Positions 1 through 8,664 are shown, numbered from the stretch's first letter. The stretch: 36,823 bases of DNA from Caballeronia catudaia (GCF_001544755.2 NZ_FCOF02000056.1:1-36823); one strand, 5' to 3'. Program-made: numbers and translations. The notes: generated by a model from the letters alone, not told the origin.

Positions 1-77
1 CAATCGGAATCTGGTGCTCTCCGCTCGCGCGGCGTAGCGCCAAACTCGGCAGTCTCCGACAAAGCCGGGGCGGTTCA
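1..77 (+). mobile_element. Right end of an insertion sequence (partial)
   Basis: The first 77 bases are not part of the gene that follows. Bases 51-77 form a terminal inverted repeat that matches, as reverse complement, the sequence at 36747-36773; the outer 13 bases (TGAACCGCCCCGG read inward) are identical and about 23 of 27 agree. The CoA-transferase homology of the next gene begins exactly at base 78, which fixes the boundary. One frame ends at a TAG (35-37), possibly the transposase stop. The end sequence and the orfA-like start at the other end fit an IS3-type element, but the family call is only a resemblance. Confidence 0.75.
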
Positions 78-524
78 ACTGCCGACGGCCGCTGGCTCAG
101 CATCGGCTCGAACGAGGCGCGCTTCTGGCGCAATACGCTGGCGATGCTGGGCTTGCGCGAAGAAGAGATGCCTGACCAGCACGATCGTTCCCGCTGGCCG
201 GAGATGCATGCGAAATTCGCCGCGATCTTCCGAACGCGTACCCGCGACGAATGGTGCGCGCTCGCCGAGGGCCGCGATGTCTGCATCGCGCCGGTCATGT
301 CGCTGGCGGAAGCGCCGGACCATCCGCACTTGCGCGTGCGACAGACGTTCGTCGAACGCGACGGAGTAATCCAGCCCGCGCCGGCGCCACGCTTCAGCAG
401 AACGCCCGGCGAGATCCAGTCGGCGCCTGCGCTGCCCGGCGAGCATACCGACGAGGTGCTCGGCGACTGGGGATTTACCGCCATCGAACTCGAGACGCTG
501 CGGGAGGCCGGCGCGATCGCGTGA
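78..524 (+). pseudogene. C-terminal fragment of alpha-methylacyl-CoA racemase-like protein, cut by IS
   Basis: About 148 codons of the C-terminal part of a CaiB/BaiF family III protein. Homology starts abruptly at TADGRWLSIGSNEARFW, directly after the IS end at base 77, and runs to the normal C-terminus (TGA at 522-524). The APAPRFSRTPGE segment and the Glu in SNEARFW match the alpha-methylacyl-CoA racemase subgroup, where the equivalent Glu is an active-site residue. The N-terminal two thirds, with the catalytic His and Asp, lie beyond the IS or are lost, so this copy is probably inactive. It lies upstream of, and co-directional with, the operon starting at 678 and may once have been its first gene. 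Confidence 0.8.
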
Positions 525-677
525 CATCGCCGCGGCCGTATGGGCGGCAGCCGATTTCGATATTTCGAATCGTCACTTCAGAAACGGTCAGTTGGTTTGC
601 GGCGCGTGAAGTCATAAGCTCGTTCCACGATGAACATGCGGCTGCTTCAGCAGACGTCAACACATGGAGCGAAGACA

Positions 678-1820
678 ATGGCTAACTTTCTCGACGAATC
701 GCAAACGATGTGGCTCGAAACCGTGAACAAGTTCATGGACAACGAGATCACGGTCGAATACGTGCGCAAGTGCGACACGAACCGCGACTACCCGTACGAA
801 GCGTATGAAAAAATCGCGAAGCAAGGTTGGCTCGGCATCCTGATTCCGGAAACCGAAGGCGGTTCGGGCGGCGACATCTTCGATTATTCGCTCATGGCCG
901 AAGGGCTCGGCAAGTTCGGCTTCGACTTCGCATGCTCGGTGCTGGTGCCGACGTTCACCGCGATGAACATCATCAAGTTCGGCACGCCGGCGCAGAAGAA
1001 GCAATACGTGCAGCCATTCATCGACGGCAAGATCCGCTTCTCGGTGTCCATCTCCGAACCCGATGCAGGCTCCGACGCCGCGAACACGAAGACGCGCGCA
1101 CGTCGCGACAGCAACGGCGACTGGATCGTCAGTGGGCAGAAGCTCTGGTGCAGCGGCGCCGCCGCGAAGGACACCGTGATCGCGATGCTGGTGCGAACGA
1201 GCACGGATGACAAGCACAAGGGCCTGTCGGTGCTGCTCATTCCGAACGACACGCGGGGCATGGTGATCAACAAGCTGCCGACGTTGTCGCGTCACGCGAC
1301 GGGCACGACCGAGATCTTCCTCGACGAAGTGCGCGTGCCGGCCGATGCGCTGCTGGGCGAAGAAGGGCAGGGCTGGAAAATCATCACCGAACACCTCGAA
1401 CTCGAACGTTGTGCGGTGGCCGCGGCTTATACGGGCAATGCACAGCAGGCCGTCGCGACGGCCACACGTTACGCACACGATCGTATTCAGTTCGACCACC
1501 AACTGTACGACTTCCAGGTGATTCGCCACATGCTCGCCGACTGCCAGACCAAGGTCGACGCCGCGCGCCTGCTGTGCTACCGCGCCGCGCGGATGGCAGC
1601 CGATCACGTGCCGTGCAGCCGTGAAGTCTCGATGGCGAAGCTGTATGGCTCGGAAACGCTCAAGGAATGCGCGCTGTCCGGCATGCAGATTCTCGGGGGC
1701 TACGCGAATCTGCCGGAAGCGGACATGGAGCGTTATCTGCGCGAGAGCATCCAGTCGACGATCGGCGGCGGCACGTCGCAGATCCAGCGCACGATCATCG
1801 CGAAGTCGATGCGCCAGTAA
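678..1820 (+). CDS. Acyl-CoA dehydrogenase family protein
   Basis: A 380-residue flavoprotein of normal acyl-CoA dehydrogenase length, predicted to introduce a 2,3-double bond into an acyl-CoA with FAD and electron-transfer flavoprotein. The FAD-binding signature SEPDAGSDAANTKTRA is at about 126-141. The C-terminal family motif reads STIGGGTSQIQR, so the medium-chain type catalytic Glu is absent there. Instead, Glu243 in LELERCAVAA occupies the position used by isovaleryl- and long-chain dehydrogenases (family knowledge). The ATG at 678 follows GGAGCGAAG; an upstream in-frame ATG at 630 would add an unrelated 16-residue tail. It is the first intact gene of the 678-6333 operon and is followed after 82 nt by a MaoC gene. 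The substrate is unknown; neighbours suggest a branched or cyclic acyl-CoA. Confidence 0.93.
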   Translation: MANFLDESQTMWLETVNKFMDNEITVEYVRKCDTNRDYPYEAYEKIAKQGWLGILIPETEGGSGGDIFDYSLMAEGLGKFGFDFACSVLVPTFTAMNIIKFGTPAQKKQYVQPFIDGKIRFSVSISEPDAGSDAANTKTRARRDSNGDWIVSGQKLWCSGAAAKDTVIAMLVRTSTDDKHKGLSVLLIPNDTRGMVINKLPTLSRHATGTTEIFLDEVRVPADALLGEEGQGWKIITEHLELERCAVAAAYTGNAQQAVATATRYAHDRIQFDHQLYDFQVIRHMLADCQTKVDAARLLCYRAARMAADHVPCSREVSMAKLYGSETLKECALSGMQILGGYANLPEADMERYLRESIQSTIGGGTSQIQRTIIAKSMRQ

Positions 1821-1902
1821 CGTCTTTCCCTCTGTCGCCGGCGCGGTGCGTTTGACGCCGCCGCGCCACATCCCGGCATTCAACTGATCAGGAGACCTCG
1901 CC

Positions 1903-2400
1903 ATGAGCGGCATCAACAACAGCATCAACATTCCCCTCGACGAACTGGAAGTCGGCATGAAGTTCCGCTCGCCCGGCCGCACCGTGACCGAAAGCGACGT
2001 CGTGATGTTCTGCATGTTCACGGGCAACTGGATCGAGATCCACTCGAACAAGGAATATGCGGAGAAGACGCGCTGGGGCGAGCGCATCGTGCAGGGCATG
2101 CTGACATTCTCGCTGATCTCCGGCCTCTTGCAATTCGGCCCCGCGATCCAGGCAAATTATGGCGTCGACAAGATGCGCTTCCTGAATCCGGTGAGGATCG
2201 GCGACACGGTCTACGCGAGCGCCGAAGTCATCGCCAAGAAGGAAAAGGACGACAAGTTCGGCGTCGGCACGATGCTGATCCAGGCGTACAACCAGCGCGG
2301 CGAAGTCGTTCAGCGCAGCGAATGGAGCCTGTTGATGCTGCGCAAGCGCGCGGACCTCGATGCGCTGATCGCCGAAGCGCAACCCGAGTTCAAGGTCTGA
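1903..2400 (+). CDS. MaoC-like hotdog-fold hydratase with altered active-site motif
   Basis: A 165-residue single-hotdog protein of the MaoC/FAS1 dehydratase family, which hydrates 2-enoyl-CoA thioesters. The characteristic block is TGNWIEIHSNKEYA (about 40-53), followed by RWGERIVQGMLTFSLISG. In classical R-specific hydratases this block is G-D-x-N-P-L-H. Here His47 is kept, but the catalytic Asp is Asn42 and the usual Asn is Ile44. It may hydrate with a modified mechanism, act only as part of a heteromer, or have another thioester function. A strong ribosome-binding site (AGGAGA) precedes the ATG. It lies 11 nt before the thiolase-like gene and would act between the dehydrogenase and the thiolase-like/DUF35 pair. 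Confidence 0.85.
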   Translation: MSGINNSINIPLDELEVGMKFRSPGRTVTESDVVMFCMFTGNWIEIHSNKEYAEKTRWGERIVQGMLTFSLISGLLQFGPAIQANYGVDKMRFLNPVRIGDTVYASAEVIAKKEKDDKFGVGTMLIQAYNQRGEVVQRSEWSLLMLRKRADLDALIAEAQPEFKV

Positions 2401-2411
2401 GGAGCGCAGCC

Positions 2412-3623
2412 ATGACTCCTCGTCCGGTTGCGGCGATCGTCGGCATGGGCGATGCCTATGCATCGCGCGCGAATCGCAAGGATCCGCTGCAGTTGGCCGC
2501 CGAGGCAACGCTCGACGCGCTTGCCGAAGCGGGCATCCGCAAGGATCAGGTCGATGCGGTGTTCACGGGGCGTTCGCCGTGGGCCGACAAGCGTTCGCAG
2601 TGGAGCAACATCTTCATCTCGCACATGCAGATGCCGGTGACGATCACGAGCGAGGTGACGATGCACGGCGCGGGCCTGACGTCCACGCTCGCCATCGCTT
2701 CGCAGATGATCGCGGCGGGGCGCGCGGAGTATGTGCTGTGCCTGCAGAGCGACGCGACCGAGTTGTTCGTCGACGCGGTGGCGATGGGCGCGGAAGCCGA
2801 TGCCGATCCGCAGTTCGAGATTCCGTACGGCCCGACGATTCCAGCGCTGTACGCGCAGGCCGCGCAGCGCTACTTTCACGAGTTCGGCATCACTGAAAGC
2901 GATCTCGCCGACGTCGCGATCGCGAACCAGCGTTGGGGGCGTCTTCATCCGCACGCGGCGAAGGCGAAGTTCGGCGAGATCGATCGTGCGACGGTGCTGT
3001 CGCCTCCCTATGTCGCGACGCCGCTGCGCCGCTGGATGTGTTCGACGTGGGGCGGCGGCACTGGTGGCGCGTTCGTCGTGACGTCGCCGGACAATGCGCG
3101 CAATGCACGCGATCCCGTGTATCTGCTCGGGTACGGATCGGCGACGACGCACGAATACCTGACCGACCGGATGAACATGCGTCATTGCCGGTACGAAAGC
3201 CTCGGCGCATTCCCGAACCTGACCACCACCGCCACGGCCGAAGCGGCGCGGCAGGCCTATGCGATGTCGGGGCTGGCGCCCTCCGATATCGACATGGCTG
3301 AGATCTCGGTGAATTTCGCGCACATGGGGCCGATCGTGATGGAGGACCTGGGGTTCGCGAAGAAAGGGCATGGCATTGACCTCTATCGCGAAGGACGAAC
3401 CGGTGTCGACGGCGACCTGCCGACCGACACGAACGGCGGCTGGCTGTCGTTCGGGCAACCCGGCATCTCGTGCAACATGGACAGCATGATCGAGGCCGTC
3501 CGGCAACTGCGTGGGAAGGCACTGGGGCTTGCGCCCTCGCGCCGTCCCGAGACCGTGCTGGTGCAGGGCGCGGGCGGGATGCTGGCCGCCGGCGCGGTGG
3601 TGCTGTTGTCTACCGCAACGTGA
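2412..3623 (+). CDS. Thiolase-like (SCP-x/Ltp type) protein lacking canonical Cys/His/Cys
   Basis: A 403-residue thiolase-superfamily protein, called from the glycine-rich GGGTGGAFVVTS segment and the NGGWLSFGQPG and QGAGGMLAAGAV C-terminal blocks. The residues that define degradative thiolases are missing. The nucleophilic Cys region reads TMHGAGLTSTL (about 83-93), the GHP motif is GQP (Gln349), and the C-terminal Cys-Gly-Gly-Gly is Gln-Gly-Ala-Gly-Gly (Gln385). Such degenerate thiolases pair with a DUF35 protein, exactly as here (next gene). Known examples are the Ltp2-type retro-aldolases of steroid side-chain degradation and, more distantly, the BbsA/BbsB type. The operon has no 3-hydroxyacyl-CoA dehydrogenase, which favours an aldol-type cleavage over thiolysis. 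The substrate is unknown. Confidence 0.85.
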   Translation: MTPRPVAAIVGMGDAYASRANRKDPLQLAAEATLDALAEAGIRKDQVDAVFTGRSPWADKRSQWSNIFISHMQMPVTITSEVTMHGAGLTSTLAIASQMIAAGRAEYVLCLQSDATELFVDAVAMGAEADADPQFEIPYGPTIPALYAQAAQRYFHEFGITESDLADVAIANQRWGRLHPHAAKAKFGEIDRATVLSPPYVATPLRRWMCSTWGGGTGGAFVVTSPDNARNARDPVYLLGYGSATTHEYLTDRMNMRHCRYESLGAFPNLTTTATAEAARQAYAMSGLAPSDIDMAEISVNFAHMGPIVMEDLGFAKKGHGIDLYREGRTGVDGDLPTDTNGGWLSFGQPGISCNMDSMIEAVRQLRGKALGLAPSRRPETVLVQGAGGMLAAGAVVLLSTAT

Positions 3624-3642
3624 TACCCGATCGAGAGCTTCC

Positions 3643-4071
3643 ATGACCGAAACGCATTCGCCGCATTTGCCACATTCCTGGCCGCAGCCGTACCGGCTGC
3701 TCGATGCGCAACCTTACTGGGATGCGCTGGCAGAAGAAAAGCTGACGTTTCAGCGCTGCACCTCATGCAGCGAAGCCGTGTGGCCGGCGCACTCGTTCTG
3801 CACGCACTGCGGTGCGAAGTCGCTCGACTGGATCGAGTCGTCCGGCCGCGGTGAGATCTATTCGCACAGCACGGTTCTACGCGGGCCGACGCCCGTGTGG
3901 GCCGAAATCGCGCCGTACACGGTCGGCTTCATCCGGATGGACGAAGGCTACTACCTCTTCGCGCAGATAGACGAAGCACCCGAAGCGATCCGGATCGGGC
4001 AGCGCGTCGAAGTCCGGTTCGTGCAGCGTGGCGCACAGAAGCTGCCTGTGTTCGTACTATCGTCATCCTGA
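3643..4071 (+). CDS. DUF35 zinc-ribbon/OB-fold acyl-CoA-associated protein
   Basis: A 142-residue protein with the two-part DUF35 architecture. The N-terminal helix PYWDALAEEKLTFQRC leads into a rubredoxin-like zinc ribbon with Cys39-x2-Cys42 and Cys53-x2-Cys56, followed by an OB-fold (about 65-140) with the typical SSGRGEIYSHSTVLR start. DUF35 proteins bind CoA thioesters and form complexes with thiolase-like partners. The preceding gene encodes such a protein, 19 nt upstream, so a two-subunit enzyme is the natural reading. The start at 3643 is the only reasonable ATG; the ribosome-binding site (GAGAG) is modest. Confidence 0.88.
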   Translation: MTETHSPHLPHSWPQPYRLLDAQPYWDALAEEKLTFQRCTSCSEAVWPAHSFCTHCGAKSLDWIESSGRGEIYSHSTVLRGPTPVWAEIAPYTVGFIRMDEGYYLFAQIDEAPEAIRIGQRVEVRFVQRGAQKLPVFVLSSS

Positions 4072-4133
4072 CGGCTGCGTGCGGCGCCGGAAAATCGGCA
4101 CCCGGCTGGCCGTTCATTCACGGAGGAGACATC

Positions 4134-4172
4134 GTGAAAAGGCTGAACCCCCAACCCGTCGACGGAGGCTGA
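4134..4172 (+). other. Possible 12-codon leader or remnant reading frame
   Basis: A GTG preceded at good spacing by GGAGGAG (4122-4128) opens a 12-codon frame, ending in TGA one base before the ATG of the damaged CoA-transferase at 4174. It could be a translational-coupling leader, the stump of a gene removed by deletion, or chance; the purine-rich site may simply be an old ribosome-binding site. No family can be assigned to so short a peptide. Confidence 0.2.
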
Positions 4173-4173
4173 C

Positions 4174-5183
4174 ATGGCCGGACCACTGGACGGTGTGCGC
4201 ATACTCGACCTGACGTCGAATTTCATGGGCCCGTATGCATCGCTGTTGCTGGCGGACATGGGCGCCGACGTGTGCAAGATCGAATCGCGCGACGGCGACA
4301 CCACGCGCAACATCGGGCCCAGCCGCAATCCCGGCATGGGGCCCATCTTTCTGCATCTGAATGGCAACAAGCGCAGCCTCGTGCTGGACCTGAAGCGCCC
4401 GGACGGCATCGCAGCGCTGAAGCGAATGACGCAAACCGCCGACGTGCTGCTGTACAGCATGCGTCCGCATACGATGGTCGGGCTCGGCGTCGGGTACGAG
4501 GATGTGCGCAAGCTCAACCCCCGCATCATCTGCTGCGGCGCATTCGGGTTCGGGCAAAACGGCCCCTATGCGACGCGCCCGGCCTACGATTCGTGCCGCC
4601 GATCGGGGACTGGGGCCATGCGCGGATGATGAATCCGGATCGTCGTCCGTATCGCACGCGCGATGGCTACATCGGCGTGAACGTGTACGCGGACCATCAC
4701 TGGAAGCGTTTCTTCGCGCTGTCCGGGCATCCCGAGATGGCCGAGGATCCGCGCTTCAACAACATCGGCGGGCGCACCGAGCATATTGCGCAGTTGTATG
4801 CGTTTCTCGCAGAAGTCTTCGAGACGCGAACCACGGCCGAATGGGTGAACACGCTGACCGAAGCCGACATTCCGGTGATCGAGATGAATACGCCTGAGAC
4901 GGTCATCGACGATCCGCACATGAAAGCGGTCGGCTTCTTCGCGGAGCAGGATCACCCGTCCGAAGGGCGGATCCGCACGCTCGGCATTGCGCAGCAATGG
5001 AGCGAGAGTGTGCCGGAACTTCGCCATCCGGCGCCGCGGCTCGGCGAACACTCGGTGGCGTTGCTGACGGAGTATGGCTTCAGCCGTGCTGAAATCGACG
5101 GGATGCTGCGTTCCGGCGGCGTTCATGCGCCCGAGACGAATGCCGTGCCGCAATCTCAAAACGTACTGGATCAGGAGAGTTGA
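4174..5183 (+). pseudogene. CaiB/BaiF CoA-transferase with internal deletion and frameshift
   Basis: Two halves of one family III CoA-transferase lie in different frames. The N-terminal half (4174 to about 4593, roughly 140 residues) starts MAGPLDGVRILDLTSNFMGP and ends in FGQNGPYATRPAYDS. It then runs out of frame to a stop by 4629. The C-terminal half resumes in another frame at about 4590-4595 with FVPPIGDWGHARMMNPD and continues 196 residues to the TGA at 5181-5183. Intact relatives have roughly 90 more residues between these blocks, including the Asp that carries the covalent CoA intermediate. The missing stretch is therefore some 270 nt and not a multiple of three. No insertion-sequence scar is seen. 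It directly precedes an intact CoA-transferase (5185), and the two may once have formed a two-subunit enzyme. Confidence 0.85.
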
Positions 5184-5184
5184 C

Positions 5185-6333
5185 ATGTTGCGCGATCTGC
5201 CGCTGTCGGGTGTCGTGGTGGTCGAACTGAGCGACAGCGCGTCGGCGCCGTTCGCCGGAAGGATCCTGGCGGCGCTGGGCGCCGAGGTGTGGAAGGTCGA
5301 GCGCCCCACAGGCGATTCGGCACGCGGTTGGGGGCCGAGCGAGTGGAAGGGTAGCGGCGCCGCCTATCACGGCCTGAATCGCGGCAAGCGCGCGGTCTCG
5401 ATCGATATCAAGGATCGTGAGCAGCTCGCGACGCTGCATCGGCTGATCGCGGAGCATGCGGACGTGTTCCTCCACAACCTGCGGCCGGGCTCGAGCGCGC
5501 AATACGGGCTCGACGCCGACAGCCTGCGCGTAACCAAGCCGGAACTCGTCTACTGCGAGATCGGTGCATTCGGCCATCTCGGGCCGATGAACACGCTGCC
5601 CGGCTACGATCCGCTGATGCAGGCGTTTTCGGGGATCATGAGCATTACCGGCGAGGACGGGCAAGCGCCGGTTCGCGCCGGGGTGTCGATCGTCGATTTT
5701 GGTTCGGGGTTGTGGGCGGCCGTCGGGATCCTTTCGGCGTTGTATCGCCGTCAGGTCAAGCATTGCGGCGCGACCGTCAACGGATCGCTGCTGGAAACGG
5801 CGCTGGCATGGATGACGGTCAATGTCGCGAACTACAGCGCCGATGGCGATATGGGCGGCCGGCACGGCTCCGGTGTCGCATTCATCGTGCCGCATCGCGC
5901 GTACTCGGCGAGCGACGGCCATCTGATCATCAGCGCCGCGAACGATGCGCTGTTCGCGAAGCTGTGCGCGGCGCTGGATCACCCCGAGTGGGCGCTCGAC
6001 GACCGGTTCGCGACGAATGCGGGGCGGCTCACGAACCGGACGGAGATCGATCGCCTGATCGGCGAGCGACTGGCGACCGATTCCCGCGCGGCCTGGCAGG
6101 CGAGGCTCCAGGCGGCCGGCGTACCCGTGGCGCCGATCCACACCACGGCGGAGGTGCTCGGGCATGCGCAGACGCATGCGCTCGGCATTATCGAAAAACC
6201 GTCGGACGACGAGATCGGACTCGTCGGGTTGCCGCTGTCGTTCGACGGCAAGCGCGCGCCGCCTTTGCATGCGGCACGGGACATCGGTGCCGACAACCCA
6301 TTGCTCGAAACGTTGCTCGATTCGAGCCGTTGA
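5185..6333 (+). CDS. CaiB/BaiF family III CoA-transferase
   Basis: A 382-residue protein of full family length. The N-terminal Rossmann part begins LPLSGVVVVELSDSASAPFAGRIL, and the family block YDPLMQAFSGIMSITG (about 141-156) is followed by VSIVDFGSGLW. Asp171 there sits where family III transferases carry the catalytic aspartate. It should move CoA from a donor such as succinyl-CoA to a carboxylic acid, activating the pathway substrate in the cytoplasm. The ATG at 5185 follows CAGGAGAG and lies one base after the stop of the broken transferase. If the partner was an essential subunit, this gene may now be orphaned; if not, it supplies the activity. It is the last gene of the operon before a LysR gene. 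Confidence 0.92.
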   Translation: MLRDLPLSGVVVVELSDSASAPFAGRILAALGAEVWKVERPTGDSARGWGPSEWKGSGAAYHGLNRGKRAVSIDIKDREQLATLHRLIAEHADVFLHNLRPGSSAQYGLDADSLRVTKPELVYCEIGAFGHLGPMNTLPGYDPLMQAFSGIMSITGEDGQAPVRAGVSIVDFGSGLWAAVGILSALYRRQVKHCGATVNGSLLETALAWMTVNVANYSADGDMGGRHGSGVAFIVPHRAYSASDGHLIISAANDALFAKLCAALDHPEWALDDRFATNAGRLTNRTEIDRLIGERLATDSRAAWQARLQAAGVPVAPIHTTAEVLGHAQTHALGIIEKPSDDEIGLVGLPLSFDGKRAPPLHAARDIGADNPLLETLLDSSR

Positions 6334-6454
6334 GCGACTCAGGAAAGACCCGGGATGTCGCATCTCATAAGATAATCCTGATACGGATCTCGCGCGGCGC
6401 GCTACGTCGGTCGCGGGTTCCGACAACGTCATAAAGACGTGCATGAGGGGAGAC

Positions 6455-7384
6455 ATGAGTACTTTCAATCGCCTGCATCTGATCCGGCAGGTCGATCTGC
6501 TCACCTTGAAGCTGTTCTTGTCGGCGGTCGAGGAACAGCAGATCGGGCTGGCGGCGATTCGCGAAAACGTGGCCGCATCGACGGCGACCAAGCGGATTCA
6601 GGATCTCGAGGACGTTGCGGGAATCAAATTGCTCGAACGCGGCCCGAAGGGGGTTGTGCCGAGTCCCGCGGGGGAGGTCCTCGTCCGTTATATCCGCCGG
6701 ATCTTCGACAATCTCGACGGCATGCGTGCGGAGATCGCGTCGTTCACCGACGGCATGCGCGGCGAGCTGACGATTGCGTCGGCGCGCTCGATCATCGTGC
6801 CGTTTCTCGCGCGTGAAATAGGCGACTTCCAGCGCGAGTATCCACTCGTGGACCTCGTAATCAGCGAACTCGAGAATGCCGAAGTCGTGCAGGTGGTCGC
6901 GCGCGGCGAGGCCGACGTCGGCGTATTCGCGGCTGCGCACAAGCTCGATCTCGGCGGTGTCGACGTGACGCCGTACCGGCAGGATCGCCTGATTGCCGTC
7001 GTTCCGCAGGGACACCCACTCGCCGGGCGCGCGAGCGTCACGATCGAGGATCTGCTGGAGGAAAATCTGATCGTGGTTGGCGCGATGCTCGGCGCGATCC
7101 AGGCGGCCGCGGGTCGACTCGGCAGAGCGTTTCAGCCGCGATACGGCGTCCGTAGCGCAGGGGTGGCCGTCAGTCTGGTGCAGGCCGGGCTCGGTGTGAC
7201 GGTTCAGCCGGAATGCCTGGTGAGTCATGAACTGTTCAGCCGTGTTGCCGTGCTGGACCTGACGGAGCCGTGGGCCGTTCGACGCGTACAGATCGCGACG
7301 GCACGCGGTCGTGAGTTGAACCCGATCGCACGCGCGCTGATCGAGCAACTGCTCGATCAACCGGGAGACACGCGGGACGTGTGA
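6455..7384 (+). CDS. LysR-family transcriptional regulator
   Basis: A 309-residue regulator. The N-terminal winged helix-turn-helix is at about 10-75 (DLLTLKLFLSAVEEQQ, then AASTATKRIQDLEDVAGIKLLERG), followed by the substrate-binding domain (GELTIASARSIIVPFLAREI onward). The ATG at 6455 follows GAGGGGAG, which overlaps an earlier in-frame ATG at 6443 that would leave no site of its own. It reads in the same direction as the 678-6333 operon, 121 nt after it, and faces away from the minus-strand operon ending at 7483. An imperfect dyad ATCC-N6-GGAT (6375-6388) lies in front and could be autoregulatory, though it does not fit the T-N11-A rule. The likely target is the 678-6333 operon or a gene outside the window; the inducer is unknown. 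Confidence 0.92.
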   Translation: MSTFNRLHLIRQVDLLTLKLFLSAVEEQQIGLAAIRENVAASTATKRIQDLEDVAGIKLLERGPKGVVPSPAGEVLVRYIRRIFDNLDGMRAEIASFTDGMRGELTIASARSIIVPFLAREIGDFQREYPLVDLVISELENAEVVQVVARGEADVGVFAAAHKLDLGGVDVTPYRQDRLIAVVPQGHPLAGRASVTIEDLLEENLIVVGAMLGAIQAAAGRLGRAFQPRYGVRSAGVAVSLVQAGLGVTVQPECLVSHELFSRVAVLDLTEPWAVRRVQIATARGRELNPIARALIEQLLDQPGDTRDV

Positions 7385-7482
7385 GGGATTGTCGACACGC
7401 GCCCGCCATCGTCATGACATGCGTTGGCCCGATCGCGTCGACTTCGCCCGCATTCTTTCGGACCGCGTGCACATGCGGCCGG

Positions 7483-8664
7483 TCAGACGATCTTGCGCGA
7501 TCGCAAATCGGCGACCCTCTGCGCATCGAGTCCGAGCCCCGCCAGAATTTCGTCGGTGTGCTCGCCCGTCAGCGGCGGCCGCGTATGGATTTCCGGCGGC
7601 GTGCGTGAAAGCGAGACGGGCGTGGCGAAGATCGGCACCTTCTTCGGCGCGCCGGGGTAGTCCATCCAGTGGATCACACCGGCGGCCTTGATGGTGTCGT
7701 CCTCCAGCACCTGGCGCGGCGAGTTGACCGGGCTGGCCGGAATGCGTGCCGCTTCCAGCGCGCTTAGCGCCTCGGCCTGGGTCTTGTCCGCGCACCATCG
7801 GCTCATGAGATCGCTCAGGATCTCGCCGTTTTCGCCACGCAGCGTATCGTCGGCAAAACGCGGATCGTCGAGCAGTTCCGGCTGGCCTACCAACCGAGTC
7901 CAGCGCTTGAACATCGGCCGGCCGATGACCTGGGTGATGAACCATCCGTCCCTGGCTTTGAAGATGTCGGAAGGCGCATAACTTGACGCACGATTCAGCG
8001 TGGCCTGGCGGTCAAGGCCGAGCAGTGCTTCCTCGATCAGCGCGCCGCTTGCCATGTTCAGGCCCGTGCACAGCAGCGAAGCGGTGACTTCCTGACCCAT
8101 GCCGCTGCGCTGACGTTCGTAGAGCGCCAGCATCACGCCGAGTGCGCAGGAAAACGCCGTGGCGAAGTCCACCACAGGCACCATGGCCTTTTGCGGCCGG
8201 TCAGGCGTGCCCGCGATGTACACGGCGCCGCTCAACGCCTGGCCGACGCCATCGAAGCCCACCCGGTCGCGCACGGCCTCGCTGTTGCCGAACGCGTTGG
8301 CGGCGACGAGGATGATGTCGCGCCTGATCTCGCAAAGGCTTTCGTAATCCAGACCCAGGCTCTTGAGCGTGCGTGGCGGCATGTTGGCGATCACCACATC
8401 GGCATCGGCCACCAGCTTGCGCACGATTTCCCGCCCCTCGGGACTATCGAGGTCGAGCGTCATGGAGCGCTTGTTGCGGTTGACTTGCAGAAACAGTGCG
8501 CCTTCGCCCTGTTCGGTCACGGGCACGATGAAGCGGTCTTCGCCGCCGCCGACGCGGTCGATGCGGATGACGTCGGCGCCATAGTCGGCCAGCAGCGCCG
8601 AACAGAACGGCCCGGCGATGAAGCGTCCGAAATCGAGGACCTTGATGCCTTCGAGTACTTTCAT
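7483..8664 (-). CDS. CaiB/BaiF family III CoA-transferase
   Basis: A 393-residue intact transferase. It begins MKVLEGIKVLDFGRFIAGPF, has the nucleotide-binding start typical of the family and the block GFDGVGQALSGAVYIAG (137-152). This is followed by MVPVVDFATAFSCALG, where Asp166 is the expected catalytic residue. The C-terminus ends in the usual TGEHTDEILAGLGLDAQRVADL. It is the last gene of the minus-strand operon (MaoC, SDR, thiolase, ligase, transferase), 161 nt after the ligase gene. The ribosome-binding site is weak. With both a ligase and a transferase, the pathway can activate its acid in two ways, or the transferase recycles CoA from an intermediate. The substrate is unknown. Confidence 0.92.
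   Translation of the reverse strand: MKVLEGIKVLDFGRFIAGPFCSALLADYGADVIRIDRVGGGEDRFIVPVTEQGEGALFLQVNRNKRSMTLDLDSPEGREIVRKLVADADVVIANMPPRTLKSLGLDYESLCEIRRDIILVAANAFGNSEAVRDRVGFDGVGQALSGAVYIAGTPDRPQKAMVPVVDFATAFSCALGVMLALYERQRSGMGQEVTASLLCTGLNMASGALIEEALLGLDRQATLNRASSYAPSDIFKARDGWFITQVIGRPMFKRWTRLVGQPELLDDPRFADDTLRGENGEILSDLMSRWCADKTQAEALSALEAARIPASPVNSPRQVLEDDTIKAAGVIHWMDYPGAPKKVPIFATPVSLSRTPPEIHTRPPLTGEHTDEILAGLGLDAQRVADLRSRKIV

Noticed and set aside
657..2099. Long minus-strand open frame of 480 codons across the first dehydrogenase
   Set aside because: It is antisense to clear acyl-CoA dehydrogenase and MaoC genes, is Arg/His-rich without domain features, and reflects the absence of stops in GC-rich DNA.
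2820..2833. Further operator copy (TTCCGTACGG)
   Set aside because: It lies within the thiolase-like coding sequence and keeps only the TTCCGTAC half; the right half does not match.
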